Shown here: one piece after another, positions 52,210 through 60,068 of the stretch
How positions within the stretch are numbered: position 1 is the first letter of the stretch
Layout: each line of letters begins with the position of its first letter
NCBI RefSeq assembly: GCF_900110035.1
Contig: NZ_FOCF01000007.1
Coordinates: 124,001-188,000 of the forward strand
Length of the DNA stretch: 64,000 nt
From: Sphingomonas gellani
GTDB lineage: Bacteria > Pseudomonadota > Alphaproteobacteria > Sphingomonadales > Sphingomonadaceae
Direction: 5' to 3'
Position numbers and translations under genes: made by a program
Notes under the pieces: model-generated
The model's input: only the letters and a program-made list of their open reading frames with translations
Database searches by the model: none
Told to the model about the DNA's origin: nothing

Positions 52210-53202
52210 GTGTCAAATGGATCACCCCGCCCCGCCCTCGATCGCCGCGCCTTTCTTGCCGGAAGCGTCGCGGGCGCGAGCGTGGCGACAGCCAAGGAGC
52301 CTCGAGCGATGACCCAGCAATCCTTCTGGCCGGGCGGTGCACGCCTCACCGTCAGCTTCAGCCTGATGTTCGAGGGCGGCGGGCAGCCGATCTCGGGCGC
52401 GGGCGGCGTCATTCCCGATCCCATCGAGGACGGCCTTCCCGACCTGCCGACCAACGCCTTCTTCGCCTATGGCCCGAACGAGGGCATCCCGCGCATCCTG
52501 GACCTGTTCGACAAGCATGGCATCAAGCTGTCGTCGTTCATGATCGGCGAGGCGGTTCGCAGGGCGCCGGATGTCGCGCGAGAGATCGTGCGGCGGGGCC
52601 ACGAGGCGGCGGCGCACGGCCGCACCTGGGAAAACAGCTATCAACTGTCGGAGGCGGAGGAGCGCCGCTTCATCGCTGACGGTGTCGCCACCATCGAGCA
52701 GGTGACCGGCCAGCGCCCGGTCGGATGGAACGCGTACTGGATGCGCAACTCGCCCCGGACCCTCGACATTCTCCAGAGCCTCGGCTTCCGCTACCATATC
52801 GACGAACCCAGCCGCGACGAGCCCTTCATCGTGCCGCTCGCCGGGGGCGATTTCGTCACGGTGCCCTACACCTTCCACATGAACGACATCGTGTCGTTCC
52901 CGTTCGAGGGCTGGAACCCGGTCGCCTATGAACAGGCGCTTCGCGACGAGTTCGACCAGCTTTACGAGGAGAGCGCGCATCGCCGGCGCATGATGGTGGT
53001 CAGCCTGCACGACCGCATTTCCGGCCATGCCGGCCGCGTACGCGCACTCGATCGCTTCCTTGCCTATGCCCGATCCAAGTCCGGCGTGTGGTTCGCCCGC
53101 AAAGACGAGATCGCCGCCTTCGCGCTCGAAACGAAGGGCACGACGCCGGTGATCCGCCGTGGCCCGCCCACCGAAACCGGCCTGCCCGGCCCCACTGCCT
53201 GA
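52210..53202 (+). CDS. Polysaccharide deacetylase-family protein
   Basis: From the GTG at 52210 the protein has 330 residues and starts with a possible Tat leader (DRRAFLAGSVAGASVATA). An ATG at 52309 with AAGGAG at good spacing gives a leaderless 297-residue form; either may be used. The NodB-like domain has GIPRILDLFDKHGIKLSSFMI, the HEAAAHGRTWEN metal-binding region and MMVVSLHDRISGHAGRV. The first motif normally holds an Asp for metal and catalysis, here replaced by SFSLMFEGG, which resembles allantoinase-type PuuE proteins. It is the first gene of a LysR-controlled operon. Confidence 0.83.
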   Translation: MSNGSPRPALDRRAFLAGSVAGASVATAKEPRAMTQQSFWPGGARLTVSFSLMFEGGGQPISGAGGVIPDPIEDGLPDLPTNAFFAYGPNEGIPRILDLFDKHGIKLSSFMIGEAVRRAPDVAREIVRRGHEAAAHGRTWENSYQLSEAEERRFIADGVATIEQVTGQRPVGWNAYWMRNSPRTLDILQSLGFRYHIDEPSRDEPFIVPLAGGDFVTVPYTFHMNDIVSFPFEGWNPVAYEQALRDEFDQLYEESAHRRRMMVVSLHDRISGHAGRVRALDRFLAYARSKSGVWFARKDEIAAFALETKGTTPVIRRGPPTETGLPGPTA

Positions 53203-53214
53203 GGAGACAAGACC

Positions 53215-53880
53215 ATGCCCATCGATCTGACCGACGCCCATGTGCTGGTGGTTGGCGCTTCCGGCGGGATCGGCCGTGCCACCGCCGACGCCTTCGCCGC
53301 TGCCGGAGCGCAGGTAGCACGTCCCCCGCGCGATACGCTCGACATCGCAGACGATGCCTCGGTCGAGGCTTTCTTCGCGCAGGCCGAACCGTTCGACCAT
53401 GTCGTCGTCGCTGCGGCGCAGACCAGGACCGGCCCCGTCGCCGGTCTCGACCTGACCGACGCGACGGCCGCGATGAACAGCAAGTTCTTCGGCGCCTATC
53501 GCGTGGCGAGGGCGGCGCGCGTCAACGACGGCGGCTCGATCACCTTCGTCTCCGGCTTCCTGTCGCAGCGACCCAGCGCGAGGTCGGTGCTGCAAGGCGC
53601 GATCAACGCCGCGCTGGAGGCACTGGCACGCGGCCTCGCGCTGGAACGTGCGCCGGTGCGCGTCAACACCGTGTCGCCCGGACTGATCGACACGCCGCTT
53701 TATGCTAAGATGGACAATGCGGCGAGGCAGGCGATGTTCGACAAGGCCGCCGCTCGCCTGCCGGCGCGCCGGGTCGGAAAGCCCGAGGACATCGCGCAGG
53801 CCATCCTGTTCGTCGCCACCAATCCCTATGCCACCGGATCGACCGTGACCGTCGATGGCGGCGGCACGATCGCCGCCTGA
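53215..53880 (+). CDS. SDR-fold protein lacking the catalytic YxxxK
   Basis: The 221-residue protein has an intact cofactor motif (VLVVGASGGIGRATADAFA) and the C-terminal PEDIAQAILFVATNPYATGS region. VSGFLSQRPSARSVLQGAIN falls where SDRs have Ser then YxxSK: alignment of NAALEAL with KAALEAL puts Gln in place of Tyr and Asn in place of Lys. Catalysis by the usual mechanism is therefore unlikely, although a related subgroup of annotated SDRs may share this loss. It lies 12 bp after the deacetylase gene and 11 bp before the SnoaL gene. Confidence 0.85.
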   Translation: MPIDLTDAHVLVVGASGGIGRATADAFAAAGAQVARPPRDTLDIADDASVEAFFAQAEPFDHVVVAAAQTRTGPVAGLDLTDATAAMNSKFFGAYRVARAARVNDGGSITFVSGFLSQRPSARSVLQGAINAALEALARGLALERAPVRVNTVSPGLIDTPLYAKMDNAARQAMFDKAAARLPARRVGKPEDIAQAILFVATNPYATGSTVTVDGGGTIAA

Positions 53881-53891
53881 GGAGACACACC

Positions 53892-54431
53892 ATGCGCCTG
53901 ATCCCCGCCCTTGCCCTGTTGGTCGCCGCGACGCCGGCACTGTCCGCCCAGGTCGACGACCGTGCCGCCATCGCCATCGCAAGGCCGCGCGCCCAAATCG
54001 TCGACAGGAGCCTGTCGCCCGCGACGGTTGCCGCGCTGCTCAAGCCCGTCGAGGCCTTCTACGGCTTCTGGAATAACGCCAGCCAGACGCTCCTCGACCA
54101 GGCGATCGCGCCGGGCTTCATCGATCACGCATTACCGCCTGGACGCCCGCAGGGTCCAAAGGGCCCGATGGTCGCCGCGCGGGCGTTTCTCGGCGCGGTG
54201 CCGGACCTGCGCGTCGCGGTGACACAGCGGCTGGTGGTCGGCGACCGCGTTGTCAGCGCGCTGCATTTCACCGGCCATTTCACCGGCACGTTTCAGGGTC
54301 GGAAAGGCGCAGGCCAGCCGATCGACTTTATCGCCACCGACATCCTGGCGGTACGGAGCGGTCGCATCACCGACAACTGGCACCTGGAGGACAATCTGAC
54401 CTTCATGAAGCAGATTGATGCGGCGAAGTAG
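53892..54431 (+). CDS. SnoaL-like (NTF2-fold) secreted protein
   Basis: The 179-residue protein has a signal peptide (MRLIPALALLVAATPALS) followed by a SnoaL/ester-cyclase-like domain of about 130 residues: AFYGFWNNASQTLLDQAIAP, GFIDH, VPDLRVAVTQRLVVGDRVV and DILAVRSGRITDNWHLED. The final W and D/E positions match the family active-site pocket. Members catalyse aldol or ring-forming reactions or simply bind small molecules. It is the last gene of the LysR-linked operon. Confidence 0.87.
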   Translation: MRLIPALALLVAATPALSAQVDDRAAIAIARPRAQIVDRSLSPATVAALLKPVEAFYGFWNNASQTLLDQAIAPGFIDHALPPGRPQGPKGPMVAARAFLGAVPDLRVAVTQRLVVGDRVVSALHFTGHFTGTFQGRKGAGQPIDFIATDILAVRSGRITDNWHLEDNLTFMKQIDAAK

Positions 54432-54542
54432 AACGGTCGCGTGCGGTGCAAACGCACGGCATGATGACCTTGGCGCCAAGGGGCTGGTGAGCGCGTCTAA
54501 GGCTAGGTGCCGCTGGCCTTCGTCCGCAGCCAAGCTATCCGC

Positions 54543-55010
54543 TCAGGATCGAACGATCCTGGCGGCATAGCAGCCACGCTTCGCATAATGCGCATGGAGG
54601 TATGCGACGTCAGGGTAGGCCAGGAAGCGGACGATCAGTGGCTCCAGCCTGCTGCCATGCTGGAGATCGGCATGAAGCATGTAGCCCACGGCATCGAACG
54701 CGCGCAGTGAGATGGGGCGAATGCGGATCGCCTCCGGAAGCCGGTCGATCAGGTCAAGGGCCTGTTCCGCGCCCTCGCGAGCGAAGATGGCGTGACGCGA
54801 TCGGTAGGGCGTGTCGGCAGGCTGATGTTCGTAGTTGAGCAGAAGCGCGGTTTCGCCAGGATCGAGATCGCGGACCTCGATGCGATCAGGAAATCCGGGC
54901 GTGACATCCGCGACGACCCGCTGCGCACCGAACTGCGTGAGTTCACCGTTGCTCAGGCCGTAAAGGTGCATGAAGTGTCGGGCATCCAGCCCCTGAACAC
55001 GGAATGACAT
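54543..55010 (-). CDS. DUF1203 domain protein
   Basis: The 155-residue protein matches DUF1203: MSFRVQGLDARHF at the start, DLDPGETALLLNYEHQPADTPYRS in the middle, then SLRAFDAVGYMLHADLQHGS and a conserved YLHAHYAKRGCYAARI end. The biochemical role of the family is unknown. It is convergent with the SnoaL gene and divergent from the methyltransferase gene, with no obvious partner. Confidence 0.92.
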   Translation of the reverse strand: MSFRVQGLDARHFMHLYGLSNGELTQFGAQRVVADVTPGFPDRIEVRDLDPGETALLLNYEHQPADTPYRSRHAIFAREGAEQALDLIDRLPEAIRIRPISLRAFDAVGYMLHADLQHGSRLEPLIVRFLAYPDVAYLHAHYAKRGCYAARIVRS

Positions 55011-55132
55011 ACAAGCCCCTCGAATGGTGTTCGAGGTCAGCTACCGCCCACGAACATCGCCCGCGTCCCGCTTCCTGCGGTTGAATTCGCGCGCCGTGCG
55101 GCCGGCGCCGGCGGGTCGGCGCGTCAGCAGCC

Positions 55133-55144
55133 GGGGGGGGGGGG
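55133..55144. repeat. Run of 12 guanines
   Basis: An uninterrupted G tract of 12 lies 71 bp upstream of the methyltransferase ATG in the gap between it and the divergent DUF1203 gene. Such tracts slip during replication and are also typical sequencing-error sites, so its length here is uncertain. Confidence 0.8.
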
Positions 55145-55215
55145 AACGCAACCGGGATTGGCAGCAATCAGATATCACGATACTTTACGGGTTACGTGAG
55201 TCGTGGAGTGCCGAT

Positions 55216-55995
55216 ATGCCTGAATACGAAGACCCTCATCACTGGGACGGTGCGGCCCGGCACTATGAGCAGACCGCGCACCCCTTCACCGCGCTGTTCG
55301 CCGCGGCAGCGCTTGCGCGTGTTCCCCTGACCCAGGACAGCCGGGTCCTGGACGTCGCCGCCGGCACGGGTGCGCTGACGCTGCTCGCGGCCCGGACGGG
55401 CGCGCGGGTTCTCGCGACCGACTTCTCGCCCGGCATGGTGGACCGCGTCGCCGCGTCGAACCTTCCCAATGTCGATGTCCAGGTCATGGACGGCCAGGCA
55501 CTGACGCTAGAGGACAGCAGCTTCGACGCGGTCTTCTCGATCTTCGGCGTCATGATGTTCCCGGACTGGCGGCGTGGCCTGGCCGAGATGGCCCGGGTCA
55601 CCCGTCCCGGAGGATATGGCGTCGTCGCGACCTGGCAGGATCGCGGTGCCGCCACCTTCCTGTTGCTGGGCCAAATCCGTGACAAGCTGTTTCCGGAGCG
55701 CGCGGGCATGGCGATGCCGGCCGGCATACAGGCGCTGAGCGATCCCGCAGACTTCGCCCGCGAGATGATCGCAGCCGGATATCGGGATCCTCACATCGAA
55801 CATGTCACGCACGACTATCTGTTGCAGACGGCCACCCTCTCCGATCCCGATGCATTGTTCGGCATGTCACCCGATTGGACCAGCCTGAGCGACACGGACA
55901 AGTCGGCCGTGGTCGACGAGGTACGCACCATGGCGGGCGAGCGCGCGGTGTTGCCGATCCCGTCGACCGCACTGATCGCCGTGGCGAGGAGATAG
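55216..55995 (+). CDS. Class I SAM-dependent methyltransferase
   Basis: The ATG at 55216 follows a GGAG site and gives 259 residues. Motif I is RVLDVAAGTGALTLLAA, motif II VLATDFSPGMVDRV, followed by DAVFSIFGVMMFPDW and VTRPGGYGVVATW. This is the UbiE/Methyltransf_11-like group. The substrate is unknown. The frame is open from 55024, but the upstream part contains the G-run and reads as unlikely protein. It is upstream of a TonB receptor with 159 bp between. Confidence 0.9.
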   Translation: MPEYEDPHHWDGAARHYEQTAHPFTALFAAAALARVPLTQDSRVLDVAAGTGALTLLAARTGARVLATDFSPGMVDRVAASNLPNVDVQVMDGQALTLEDSSFDAVFSIFGVMMFPDWRRGLAEMARVTRPGGYGVVATWQDRGAATFLLLGQIRDKLFPERAGMAMPAGIQALSDPADFAREMIAAGYRDPHIEHVTHDYLLQTATLSDPDALFGMSPDWTSLSDTDKSAVVDEVRTMAGERAVLPIPSTALIAVARR

Positions 55996-56050
55996 CGCGC
56001 GCTGGCACGTCGTAGCGGCACGTGGCTTTCCAAGCCGATGCAGACGCTTT

Positions 56051-56079
56051 CCGTCATCAGGCTGAAACGAAGTCGTCAC
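56051..56079 (+). promoter_or_regulatory. PHO-box-like 11-bp repeats upstream of a TonB receptor
   Basis: CCGTCAT (56051), CTGAAAC (56062) and TCGTCAC (56073) recur at 11-bp spacing. They match CTGTCAT at 6, 4 and 4 of 7 positions. The site is about 76 bp before the receptor ATG. The fit is modest, but the partner gene is a glycerophosphodiester phosphodiesterase and a better PHO box lies in front of the other receptor of this region. Confidence 0.4.
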
Positions 56080-56154
56080 GAAAGTCACGCGAGACTGACT
56101 TACCCGATCGGGACCGTCGACGCGCACGTGTCGGCATGAGGATCGGGGGAAAAG

Positions 56155-58731
56155 ATGGTTCGCACGTCGGCTTCGTTGTTTGCGTTGGCCCTGTCGCTGG
56201 CGCTGCCGGCCACTGCTGCGATGTCACAGGAAAGCGGCCAATCCGCCGTCGGCCAGGATGCGGGGTCACGCGCGGCGGACGATGACACGAGCGCGCCGAC
56301 CATCATCGTGACCGGCCGCGAAACCCGCACCTCCGTGGCGCTGCCCGGCACCGAGATCCAGAAAATCCTGCCCGGCGTCAGCCCGCTGAAGGCGATCCAG
56401 ACGTTGCCGGGCGTCCTCTACGTCACCGCCGATCCGTGGGGTTACAACGAACAGAACGCCCAGCTCTTCATCCACGGTTTCGCCGCCAACCAGCTCGGCT
56501 ATACCATGGATGGCCTGCCGCTGGGCGACCAGAGCTATGGCAACTATAACGGCCTGTCGCCGCAGCGCGCGGTCATCTCGGAGAATGTCGCCCGCGTGGT
56601 CGTGTCGACCGGTGCAGGCGACCTGGCGACCGCATCGAACAGCAACCTGGGCGGGACGATCGAGACCTTCTCGTCCAATCCGCTGGATCGGTTCAGCATT
56701 CAGGCAACGCAGACGTTCGGCAGCTATGACACCTCGCGCAGCTTCGTTCGGGTGGACACGGGCACCTTTGGCGGCAACAACTCCGCCTATGTCTCGGGCG
56801 CCCGGCAGCATGCGCGCGCCTGGGATTTCCGGGGCATCCAGGGTGGTTGGCAGGCCAACGCCAAATTCGTCCACGACGACAGCATCGGCAAGCTGACGCT
56901 GTATTTCGACTATAACGACTTCGCCCAGCCGAACGAGGACGCCACCGTCTTCTTCAAGCCGTCCGCCGGGGGCACCGCGACGCCCGTCCAGCTCTACACG
57001 CCCTATACGAAGCCGTTCTTCTATCCGGACTTCAACGGCTATCGGAACGGCTATCTGAGCGCGCTGGGCAATTCGCCGTCGGCGCAAGGCAGCAACTACC
57101 GCAACTATTACTCCGATGCACAGCGGACCGACTATCTGGCGTACGGCCGCTATGACGCGCACCTGGCGAACTGGGCGACCCTGTCGACCACCGCCTATTA
57201 CCACCACAATGACGGCGCGGGCGTCGTTGCCGGGCCGCTCGGCCAGTCGATCACGACGGCGCAGCCCTATCTCGATCCCGGCTATGCGAGCCTTCCTGCG
57301 AACTGCCGGTTCGGCGGGAACGCGAACGGCGTGCGGCCGAGCGCCTGCACGGCGCTTACGGCGGCACAGGCGGCTGCGGCAGGTGCCGCGCTGGTCGCCG
57401 CGACCGGCGGATCGGGGCTGATCACGCGCACGACCGAGTACCGGATCGATCGCTGGGGCGTGATCGCGGCGCTGAACCTGGACCTGGGACCGCACAAGGT
57501 CGAACTTGGCGGTTGGTTCGAGCATAACAGCACCACCCAGTGGCGCCGCTGGTACGGGGTGGACGTCAACAATCCCGCCTTTAGCACGCCGTACATACGC
57601 CCGCTCGAGGCGGCGCAGCCGCTCTTCACCCAATATCAGGGCGACGCGATGATCGAGCAGTTGCAGTTGCACATCCAGGACAGCTGGCAGGCGACGGAAA
57701 AGCTGGTCATCCAGGCGGGCCTGAAGACGAGCGCGCAATGGGCGGACGGTCGCTATCCCGTGCAGCCGCGCGCCGGTTCCTTGTCCGGCCTGGCCGGCGG
57801 CCTGCCGCAGGGGCGTATCGATACCAAGCGCTGGTTCCTGCCGGCGGCCGGCGCGACCTATGACTTCAACGGCCATGAACAGCTTTACTTCAACGCGCAG
57901 AAGAACCTGCGTCAGTACCAGGCGTATCTGGCGGGCGGCGGCGGCCCATGGTTCACCGGCAGCCAGGCTGCGTTCGACGCCTTTGCGGACGAGGGGCGAC
58001 CAGAGAGCAGCTGGACCTATGAGGCGGGCCTGCGCACCAATCGCACCTTCGGCAACGGCCTGGGGCTGAACGCGCAGGTCAACTATTACCATGTCGACTT
58101 CAGCAACCGCCTGCTTGCCATCTCCACCAACCCGGGCGGCATCGCGGGCAGCGGCATCACCGGCGGCACGTCCATCCTTGTCAATGTCGGCGACGTGAAG
58201 ACCAACGGTGTCGATGCCGCCTTCACGCTGCGCCTGGGTCGCGCATTGTCGCTGTACAATGCGGCGTCGTACAACCTGTCCAAATACAGGAGCGACTACA
58301 GCTCGACGGCATCGGGTATCGGGGCTGCGACGGACTCGTGCATCGGCGGCTATCTGGTCACCGGGGGCGTCGTGCCGACCTGCGGCAAGGAGTTGCCCGG
58401 CGTGCCGAAATGGCTGAACAAGACCGTCGCGACGCTGTCCCTTCAGCCGTTCGAGGTGCAGGTGATCGGTGACTATGTCGGGCGCCGCTATGCGACCTTC
58501 AGCAACGACGCCAGCGTGCCGTCGTTCTTCCAAGCCTCGCTTCGCGTCGCGGCACGGCTGCCCGACAGCTTCATCGCACCGCTGCGCAAGGCGGAACTCG
58601 CGCTCAACGTCACCAACCTGACCGACAAGAAGGGCTGGTCCACCGTGTCGATCGGTTCGGCGACGAACAGCTACTCCGCCTATCCGATCGCCCCGCGTCA
58701 GTGGTTCCTGACGCTGTCGGCCGCGTATTGA
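56155..58731 (+). CDS. TonB-dependent receptor, likely for phosphate esters
   Basis: The 858-residue protein has a signal peptide (MVRTSASLFALALSLALPAT). The TonB-box-like IIVTGRET precedes a plug with LFIHGFAANQLGYTMDGLPL and VVVSTGAGDLATASNSNLGG, and a beta-barrel ending LTLSAAY. Such large plug-barrel proteins without iron-specific motifs often carry sugars or organic phosphates. The next gene, two bases downstream of the stop, is a GlpQ-like phosphodiesterase. The PHO-box-like repeat in front supports phosphate starvation control. Substrate is inferred. Confidence 0.9.
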   Translation: MVRTSASLFALALSLALPATAAMSQESGQSAVGQDAGSRAADDDTSAPTIIVTGRETRTSVALPGTEIQKILPGVSPLKAIQTLPGVLYVTADPWGYNEQNAQLFIHGFAANQLGYTMDGLPLGDQSYGNYNGLSPQRAVISENVARVVVSTGAGDLATASNSNLGGTIETFSSNPLDRFSIQATQTFGSYDTSRSFVRVDTGTFGGNNSAYVSGARQHARAWDFRGIQGGWQANAKFVHDDSIGKLTLYFDYNDFAQPNEDATVFFKPSAGGTATPVQLYTPYTKPFFYPDFNGYRNGYLSALGNSPSAQGSNYRNYYSDAQRTDYLAYGRYDAHLANWATLSTTAYYHHNDGAGVVAGPLGQSITTAQPYLDPGYASLPANCRFGGNANGVRPSACTALTAAQAAAAGAALVAATGGSGLITRTTEYRIDRWGVIAALNLDLGPHKVELGGWFEHNSTTQWRRWYGVDVNNPAFSTPYIRPLEAAQPLFTQYQGDAMIEQLQLHIQDSWQATEKLVIQAGLKTSAQWADGRYPVQPRAGSLSGLAGGLPQGRIDTKRWFLPAAGATYDFNGHEQLYFNAQKNLRQYQAYLAGGGGPWFTGSQAAFDAFADEGRPESSWTYEAGLRTNRTFGNGLGLNAQVNYYHVDFSNRLLAISTNPGGIAGSGITGGTSILVNVGDVKTNGVDAAFTLRLGRALSLYNAASYNLSKYRSDYSSTASGIGAATDSCIGGYLVTGGVVPTCGKELPGVPKWLNKTVATLSLQPFEVQVIGDYVGRRYATFSNDASVPSFFQASLRVAARLPDSFIAPLRKAELALNVTNLTDKKGWSTVSIGSATNSYSAYPIAPRQWFLTLSAAY

Positions 58732-58732
58732 G

Positions 58733-59851
58733 ATGGCGGCACCGGCTGCACCCTGCTTCACCCGGCGTGGGGCGATCGCGACCATCGGGGCGGTCGCGCT
58801 TGCCCCACGCGTGCTGGGGTCGGAGCGTCGGGTCGAGGTGTTCGGGCACAGGGGCGCCTCGGCGCTGCGGCCCGAACACACACTGGCCTCGTATGAAAAG
58901 GCGATCGCGGACGGAGCCGACTTCATCGAACCCGATCTCGTCGTCAGCAAGGACGGCGTGCTGATCGTCCGCCACGAGCCGAACATCGCGGAAACGACGG
59001 ACGTCGCGCGGCATCCGGAATTCGCCGGGCGCCGCACCGAAAAGGTGATCGACGGCAGCAAGCAGGTCGGCTGGTTCGTCGAGGATTTCACCCTGGCCGA
59101 ACTCAAGACCCTGCGCGCGATCGAGCGGCTGCCGCAACTGCGCCCGCAGAACGCGGCCATGGACGGGCGGTACGGGCTGGTCACGTGGCAGGAGATGATC
59201 GACTTCACCGCAGCGGCGTCGCGGGCGCGGCCGATTGGGCTGGTGCCGGAGTTGAAGCATTCGACCTATCTCCGCTCCATCGGCCTGCCGCTGGAGGAAC
59301 GGTTCCTTGCGACGCTGGACCATGGCTTTGTTCGACGGTGCCCGTTGGTGATCCAGTCGTTCGAGATCGCGAACCTGAAATATCTGCGCGCGAAGCTTGG
59401 ACGGCCCACCAACCTTCGCCTGATGCAGCTGATCGACCCGAGCCATCCGCCAGCAGATGTGGTGAAGGCGGGCGGCAGCCTGACGTCCGCGCAGATGATG
59501 GAAGCGGCCGGCCTGCGTGACGTGGCACGCTATGCCGACATCCTGGCACCCGACACGCGCAGCATCATTCCGCTCGGGCCCGACCGAAAGCTGCTGCCGC
59601 CCAACCCCGTGACGGCGCTCGCTCACCGGGCCGGGCTGGCGGTGATGCCCTACACCTTCCGCCCCGAAAACTATTTCCTCGCGGCCGATTTCCAGGACGG
59701 CAAAGGACCTGCCGCCCGCAACCCGGTCGGGTCGATCTCGGAAATGCGCGCCTATCTCGCGGCGGGGATCGACGGCTTCTTCACCGACGACCCCGGCCTC
59801 GGCCGGCAAGCGGTGGATCGGGCTGCTGCGCCTTCGGTCGGAGCGGGTTGA
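58733..59851 (+). CDS. glpQ: Glycerophosphodiester phosphodiesterase (GlpQ-like), exported
   Basis: The ATG is two bases after the receptor stop, giving 372 residues. A Tat-type leader (TRRGAIATIGAVALAP) is followed by the GDPD barrel: VFGHRGASALRPEHTL (catalytic His), FIEPDLVVSKDGVLIVRHEP (metal Glu and Asp, second His), IGLVPELKH and FFTDDPGLG. It hydrolyses glycerophosphodiesters to glycerol-3-phosphate and an alcohol in the periplasm. Coupling to the receptor suggests uptake and cleavage of phospholipid breakdown products. Confidence 0.92.
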   Translation: MAAPAAPCFTRRGAIATIGAVALAPRVLGSERRVEVFGHRGASALRPEHTLASYEKAIADGADFIEPDLVVSKDGVLIVRHEPNIAETTDVARHPEFAGRRTEKVIDGSKQVGWFVEDFTLAELKTLRAIERLPQLRPQNAAMDGRYGLVTWQEMIDFTAAASRARPIGLVPELKHSTYLRSIGLPLEERFLATLDHGFVRRCPLVIQSFEIANLKYLRAKLGRPTNLRLMQLIDPSHPPADVVKAGGSLTSAQMMEAAGLRDVARYADILAPDTRSIIPLGPDRKLLPPNPVTALAHRAGLAVMPYTFRPENYFLAADFQDGKGPAARNPVGSISEMRAYLAAGIDGFFTDDPGLGRQAVDRAAAPSVGAG

Positions 59852-60004
59852 CCGACGCCTGCGCCGCTATTCGCACACACCGTTGCCAGCCTGAGCGGAA
59901 CGCGGGCGGGCGCCAGCACCGCGGCCGCATCACCTCCTGCGATAAGTTGACGCGCCGCGACCGACCGGGCGGCAGCGCCTATGACGTGCGGACCTTCGCA
60001 GGAG

Positions 60005-60037
60005 CCCTGCCAAACCTCCCACATCGTTCTGGCAGGG
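60005..60037. repeat. Inverted repeat between convergent genes
   Basis: CCCTGCCA and TGGCAGGG form a perfect 8-bp stem with a 17-base loop in the 217-bp gap between the glpQ-like and TonB receptor stops. No T-tract, so terminator function is only possible. The rest of the gap shows no gene. Confidence 0.35.
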
Positions 60038-60068
60038 TCCGTTCGTCACTGTTGTCGCATTCGAAGGC

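Noticed and set aside
56266-59208. 980-codon open frame on the minus strand
   Set aside because: It is antisense to the TonB receptor and glpQ-like genes. The translation is Arg/Gly/Val-rich with no domain, as usual for antisense frames in GC-rich DNA.
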